The position numbers were made by a program, and so were the translations under genes. DNA of 64,000 nucleotides from Typhlomys cinereus (taxonomy: Eukaryota > Chordata > Mammalia > Rodentia > Platacanthomyidae): the NCBI GenBank assembly GCA_023101885.1, contig JALPQD010000639.1:186001-250000 (forward strand). The letters are read 5' to 3'. How positions within the stretch are numbered: the stretch's first letter is position 1; each line of letters begins with the position of its first letter. Below the pieces are notes generated by a model. It made no database searches. It was not told the origin of the DNA and saw only the letters and a list, made by a program, of their open reading frames with translations. Of this stretch, positions 59,225-64,000 are shown one piece after another.

Positions 59225-59417
59225 AGAAGCCAGTGAAGTGTGGCCTGAGGGTCTAATCCTGCCCCACCTGTTATTCATAAATGTTTTATTAGAATACAGC
59301 CTCTTTCGTTTCTTGCTATATTGCCTGTGATTGAGTAGCTGTGACAGAAATTGTACAGCACACAAATCCTGAAGGCCACTATCTAATTTTCCATGGGCAA
59401 TGTTTGGTAAACCTTGT
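59225..59417 (-). mobile_element. MER5A-like hAT-Charlie DNA transposon
   Basis: 'gaagtgtggcctgagggtct', 'atgttttattagaatacagc', 'gattgagtagctgtgacaga', 'gaaggccactatctaatttt' and the end 'caatgtttggtaaacctt' follow the short non-autonomous MER5 element, in the complement of its usual listing. This is a pan-mammalian fossil. Confidence 0.78.
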
Positions 59418-60261
59418 ATTAGAAGATCTTGGTTAACTTAATTTATGGAGGTCTGAGTACTTTCTTCCTTGGTTTCTTCTAGCAGATCTCTGGGAGGTAG
59501 TATGTCTCTCAGAAGTTGCACAAGGCACAGAAATGTACCCACAGCCACCCTGTCTTTTTCAGTAACTTCACAGTCTCTTGCTACTAAGAGTGTCTACTTA
59601 TTCTAATTCCATAGTGCAATTCTGATATTAAATTATGAACTTTTGTTAGATAAATTGCTCTTTAAAAGCTTTGTTTGCTCCTTATAATTCTCACCCTTTC
59701 ATTTCATCCCATCTTTTATGACAATTGACACAATTGTCTTCCCTGAAATGAGTTTGCAATATCAGCCTTTTTTACATTTTGCTTTAAGACTCAAAATCTC
59801 TCCATTCTTTTTCACTTTTCAGCCCATATAAACTATCATATCTTCAGATCTTTTTATAACCAAATGTCCCATTATATTCATATACTAGCTATGGATCAAT
59901 ATAACCATGTTACTCAGTAAATAGCAGTAAGCAAATATTGTGTAAAATAGCAAATCTTTTCATTTGGTTTATAGTTACTTGCTTTCACAGTTACACCAAC
60001 ACTATCTCTCTATACTTATCTATCAGAGTGATGCAGAATGAGGGCCCATTTCTTGATAGGGAGAAGCTAAGCAGGATATTACAGAGCTTTAATTCTGACC
60101 AGGAGATTTACCTGATAGACAAGAAAACGAACCATGTGAAGAAAGGCAATAATCGTACTAACATAAAATCATACTTGTATAAAATACTAGTGTCGACTAT
60201 TATAAATCTTTTGAAAAATAAGTAGGCCCTATAGCAACAAACCAGACACAATGCACCTTTT
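59418..60261. other. Unassigned AT-rich stretch
   Basis: Nothing recognised. Confidence 0.4.
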
Positions 60262-60600
60262 AAATCCAAGAAAGAAATATGCTCCTTGCCTCCCTTGTTT
60301 CCCCCTCCTTTCCTTTGTCCCTTCCCTCCCACTCACATCCCATCCCTACGTGGGTCCAGACAACTCCTTCCTATTCTCCTGTCCTTTGGTTCTATAAATC
60401 CTGGGATTCCCTCTGTATCACCTGTTCTCATGGGGGTTCAGGCCTATGTGGCAGACCAAGAGTCCCTTCCTTGGGTGGCCTGCTGATATGGTACTCCCCT
60501 AACTTTGTCTGACCCCTTGCCACTAAGGATCCTACTGCCTGAAACTATTTCTCCTGAGATCTGCACCAGGAGCATGTTTATAAAAATATAAATTTAATAA
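60262..60600 (-). mobile_element. L1 3'-UTR-like fragment, antisense
   Basis: A pyrimidine-rich stretch ('cttgcctcccttgtttcccc', 'cctcctttcctttgtccctt') is followed by 'gggtccagacaactccttcc' and 'attctcctgtcctttggttc'. The same order recurs at 62.33-62.63 kb, so the two are copies of one element. The polypyrimidine tract mirrors the L1 3'-UTR purine tract. Confidence 0.6.
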
Positions 60601-61135
60601 ATGTATTTTAAAAAATGAAATAAATATAAAAGAGTCCCCCACAAACACCCAAGGAGTACTGGATCAGACTGAGTAATTTTTATAAAGAGATTCAAAATCA
60701 GTAAGTTGAAGGTCTAATTTGTTATTAAACTAACCTCAAATAAAAAAATCTAGCACTCCTGCAAAAATCTGTCAAAATGATGAGCTTCAACTACTGTTTA
60801 CATCAACTTTACTTAAAACCTTTCAATTTTCCAACAGAAGGGCAACTATAAGATAAATTTTACAGAAATTGGGGATGGTTTGCCTGACAAGACAATACGC
60901 CTTTTCAATGGCAAGTGGGAAAGTGATCCATCACATAGACGGAAATAGTTCCTAAGGCTCAAAATACTAATGTCTACTATTGCATTGGTGAGGAGTATGT
61001 AGGAAAAGACATGCCATAACTCTCAGGATCTCACGAGTCCTTCATAATGACCTGAGGCCCGATTTGGCAGACCGACAACTAGGAAGGCAGATAACTACTG
61101 TGATAATCTGTTCTAGGGAAAAGAGAGAGAGAGAC

Positions 61136-61200
<65 letters not shown>

Positions 61201-61684
61201 GCCTAAGAATAATGGGGAGACGATAATAAGAACCAGACTTAAGCTACCAAAAGTCTTATAGGGCAGTAAAAGAAAAAGACACATTTGCTCTTAAGCCTCA
61301 AAAGCACTTCATATTTCAGACTTCAAAGAGCTTTTACGCAACTTATTCCTATTTTTTTTCTCAGCAAAGAACTATTTAGCTTATTAAACATAGCAAAGAT
61401 TTGTGAGAAGTACACTGAACTTTACTTAAGTTTTCAAGTTGTCTCAGACAAGGAATTGAGCTAACTTGTCATAATAGAAATATGAACTCAGAGGCACCAA
61501 CTAGCCAAGTACTCAAGGTGGATGCTCTGAAACAATAGAGTGTCACTGACTTTTGGAGAATATTCAATCACATTTCCATTCCACGTTCCAAATAAATTTC
61601 AATTAAATAACAGCTACAGTATGTCAAATGGTCTCTTGTCTCTGAGGATTTTGCTCCTCTTTTATAGGGAGCAGTATTTTTTTT
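60601..61684. other. Unassigned sequence with a (GA)n tract
   Basis: About 1.1 kb with no recognised element other than the long (GA)n at 61121-61198. Confidence 0.4.
61121..61198. repeat. (GA)n microsatellite
   Basis: Nearly pure GA dinucleotides, broken once by 'cggg' near 61135; about 78 bases. Leu-Ser and Arg-Glu open frames across it are artefacts. Confidence 0.95.
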
Positions 61685-61811
61685 CAATTAAAAACTTTAT
61701 TTATTTTACCTATGTGTGTGTGTGTGTGTGTCTGTGTGTCTGTGTATCTGTGTGTCTGTGTAGATAACCAAGGGTGACTTCAGGAATCATCCTGGAATGC
61801 TTCTGTCTCCT

Positions 61812-62085
61812 TTTAGGGCTGGAGAGGTGGCTCAGGGGTTAAGCCTCTGCCTTGCAGGCGGAAGGTCCTGAGTTCAGATCCTAGACCCCACGTATAGACG
61901 CTGGGCTGAAGTGGGGGCGGCCTGCGTTTCTGGTCCGGTAGGGCAGAGCCTGTGAATCCTGGGGCAGAGTAAACAAGGAGGAGGTGGAAGCAGTCCATGG
62001 TGGTTCCCAAATTCGCCCATGGTTCTACATACACACACACATGCACATACATACATGTGCACACACGCATAATTGAATTAAAAAA
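61812..62085 (+). mobile_element. Young B2-superfamily SINE inside an older SINE
   Basis: A perfect 16-bp target-site duplication, aatgcttctgtctcct (61796-61811 and 62086-62101), flanks the element. It has the A box (gggctggagaggtggctcag), the B box (gagttcagatcc), the full body and 'ataattgaatt' before the A-tail. Confidence 0.94.
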
Positions 62086-62166
62086 AATGCTTCTGTCTCC
62101 TATTACTTCACTCTGGGTTTTCCCAGGACCTGAAGTGCAAGTCACTGCATTTCTACCTGGGCATTT

Positions 62167-62630
62167 AAAAAATATATATATATATATATATAATACAACC
62201 AGTAGTTTAATTTAGAGTATATGTTTGTATGTTTCATCATAAACAGTTTGCATAAGTTGGGTTCTCAACAGCCCTTGAGTTTAGCAACTCAAGGATGGAT
62301 TTTAAAAAAGATAAATTTACATTTTTATGTACATATTCCTTGCCTCCCTCATTTCCCCCTCCTTTCCTAACCCCCTTCCCTTCTGCCCACATCCCATTCT
62401 AACCCTTCCTCTCTGCCTTCCTCCCTCTCTCTCTCCTTCCCTCCCTCCCATCTCTATGTGGACCCAATCTACTCCCTCCTATTCTCTGTCCTTTCCTTCT
62501 ATGAGCCCTGGGGTTCCTCTGTCTCATCTGTTCACACCTTTGTGAAGACAGAGAGGCCCTTCTTTGGGCAACCCATTGATGTGGGTTAGTGACTAGTAGA
62601 CAGTCAGATGATATCCTAGAGGTTGACCCC
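62167..62630 (-). mobile_element. Insertion in the older SINE: L1-like 3' segment
   Basis: The segment lies between acctgggcattt (62155-62166) and acctggcattt (62631-62641), a target-site duplication with one mismatch. The right part (62330-62630) matches the element at 60.26 kb (polypyrimidine tract, 'ctccctcctattctctgtcc'). The left part (62167-62325) starts with a (TA)n and is unidentified. The insertion may therefore be composite. Confidence 0.6.
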
Positions 62631-62716
62631 ACCTGGCATTTTTAATGTGAGACCTGGGATCCACATCCCTCTTGCCAGGCAGAGGCTTAACACCTGAGCC
62701 ATCTCTGCAGCCCAGG

Positions 62717-63031
62717 GAGGAATATTTTTTTATAGCTTAGACTTGATCAGTGGAGGAAGAAGAAAAGATAAAATATTTACTACAGTGTTTTACTATATGG
62801 GCTAGAAGAAAAGGAGTCAAGTATAATATTGTACTAAAGAGTTTTCAGATACTTTAGGGTGAGCCTTATTCTGACTTAATGTGCTTGCATAATTTTCCTA
62901 TCAACCTTAAGTTCTTTACAAGTCAAAGCGATTTGAACAGCAATTTTCCTCTCAACCATGACAAGTTATTTGGGAAAAAACATCTTCTCAGTTTGTAAAA
63001 ATCTTTCTGCTGCATGTGCTACATTAAAAAC
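62717..63031. other. Unassigned sequence
   Basis: About 0.3 kb, nothing recognised. Confidence 0.45.
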
Positions 63032-63043
63032 TAACAGGTACTT

Positions 63044-63251
63044 GGGGCTAGGAGAGGTGGCTCAGGGGTTAAGCCTCTTGCAGGCGGAAGGTCCTGAGTT
63101 CGGATAGTAGACCCCACGTACAAACGCCAGGTGGAAGCGGGGCTGCCTGCGTTTCTGGTCCTGGTAGGGCAGAGCCTTTGAATCCCGGGGCAAAGTAAAC
63201 GAGGAGGAGGTGGAGGCATCCATGGTGGTTCCCGAATTTGTCCGTGGTTCT

Positions 63252-63298
<47 letters not shown>

Positions 63299-63341
63299 CA
63301 CACGCACAATTGAATGAATAATTAAAAAAATTAAAAAAAAA
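63044..63341 (+). mobile_element. Young B2-superfamily SINE
   Basis: Target-site duplication taacaggtactt / taacgggtactt (63032-63043 and 63342-63353, one mismatch). Head ggggctaggagaggtggctc, B box gagttcggatag (one substituted base), full body, CA tract at 63253-63293 and 'caattgaatgaataattaaa' tail. A short deletion is seen next to the A box (aagcctcttgcaggc, versus aagcctctgccttgcaggc in other copies). Confidence 0.92.
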
Positions 63342-63353
63342 TAACGGGTACTT

Positions 63354-63699
63354 ACTAAAGATTTAAAACATTTAAAAAACATTTTAAAAAGTAACATTAA
63401 GTAAACAGTTAAAAAAAGGATTTGGAATATACTTCTAGGGACAAAAATATACCTTTAAGAATCTTTAATCATCATATATAATTAATTGGATAATAAGGAA
63501 AGTGATTTTGTAATTAAGCTGGTAGAGTTGCTAAAGGAAATTGTTTTCTGCCTTTGATTACAGGGGCCCTCTCTGAAGAAGAGAGGCAGCTACTCCATCT
63601 ACTTGTTCTGAAAAACAAGTCACAAAATTAGTCTTCTGAAACAATGAGCTAAGAAAGCAAGTACAACTTCTACTAACTTACAAATGTACATCACAGCAT
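63354..63699. other. Unassigned AT-rich stretch
   Basis: Nothing recognised. Confidence 0.45.
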
Positions 63700-63925
63700 G
63701 TAGAAATAGACGAGGCTTACTAGAGAGCCAGGGTTGATTCCTGGTGCAGCCATTTACCAGCTGGCAGCAGGCAGGTTTGTAGAGAGGGAGGAGCTTTTCA
63801 CAAGGTACCTCAGCACTCAGCACAGTTTTTGCTGAGTGATCAGGTGTTCATCTGATCACCAGGGATAATGATTCTCACATCATAACATTACTGCTAGGAC
63901 CAAATGAATGAATGAATACTAAATA
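63700..63925 (+). mobile_element. MIR SINE, diverged
   Basis: 'gagagccagggttgattcct', 'ggtgcagccatttaccagct', 'gataatgattctcacatcat' and 'aaatgaatgaatgaatacta' follow the MIR head, core and LINE-like tail. The middle is disturbed. Confidence 0.6.
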
Positions 63926-64000
63926 TACAACAGAGTGCCAAAGAAACACACGCTAACAGCTCAACATAGAGAAACTAGCATTATTACAGTAAGTGCAAAC

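Larger units (their letters stand above)
61690..62716 (-). mobile_element. Older B2-superfamily SINE split by two insertions
   Basis: Pieces of a single antisense SINE lie at about 61690-61811 (TG tract, 'gtgacttcaggaatcatcct'), 62086-62166 ('ctctgggttttcccaggacc', 'acctgggcattt') and 62631-62716 ('gagacctgggatccacatcc', 'gagccatctctgcagccc'). Joined in order they give one full element. The first break is a young SINE, the second an L1-like 3' segment. Confidence 0.85.

Overview
This window is nuclear DNA from a mammal, almost certainly a mouse-related rodent. It carries B1 (7SL-derived) SINEs, ID-like and B3-like tRNA-derived SINEs, a full-length L1 whose 5' UTR is built from repeated monomers, and older mammalian repeats (MIR, L2-type, MER5-like hAT). 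The most recent SINE here is a B2-superfamily element whose body is not that of mouse or rat B2. This points to another myodont lineage (for example a dipodoid or spalacid), but that is an inference from sequence memory. There are no bacterial-type operons, and I see no intact protein-coding gene, tRNA, rRNA or CRISPR array.

Layout. 1-4 kb: an antisense L1 3'-UTR fragment, several antisense SINEs and a 25-bp minisatellite. 4-5 kb: an old DNA-transposon-like repeat split by a short polyadenylated retrocopy. 5-11 kb: mostly single-copy-looking sequence with B1 and B3-like SINEs and a fossil of an L2/CR1-type reverse transcriptase reading frame. 11.26-17.66 kb: a complete 6.4-kb L1 on the minus strand, flanked by a perfect 15-bp target-site duplication, with recognisable but broken ORF1 and ORF2. 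17.8-23.9 kb: a MIR, two young SINEs, a B1 and two LTR-like segments. 24.7-25.3 kb: the last exon of a PRAME-family (Pramel/oogenesin-type) gene, broken by one frameshift and one stop. This is the only host-gene-derived coding sequence I recognise.

26-51 kb: AT-rich intergenic or intronic-looking DNA with scattered B1, ID, MIR, L1 and DNA-transposon fossils. 51.6-55 kb: a decayed antisense L1 hit repeatedly by SINEs. 55-59.2 kb: the longest stretch (about 4.2 kb) without a recognised repeat. 59-64 kb: a MER5-like fossil, L1 3' ends, a nested SINE-in-SINE locus, microsatellites, another young SINE and a MIR.

Nothing here acts as a pathway. The content is the record of retrotransposition: the L1 machinery supplied target-primed insertion for the SINEs, whose target-site duplications and A-rich tails are still visible. 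I found no convincing new biological system. The most informative items are the monomeric L1 promoter with repeated splice-donor motifs, the ORF2-derived duplication in the L1 3' UTR, the orphan PRAME-family exon and the lineage-specific SINE family. Family names are from memory; element boundaries are approximate unless a target-site duplication is given.
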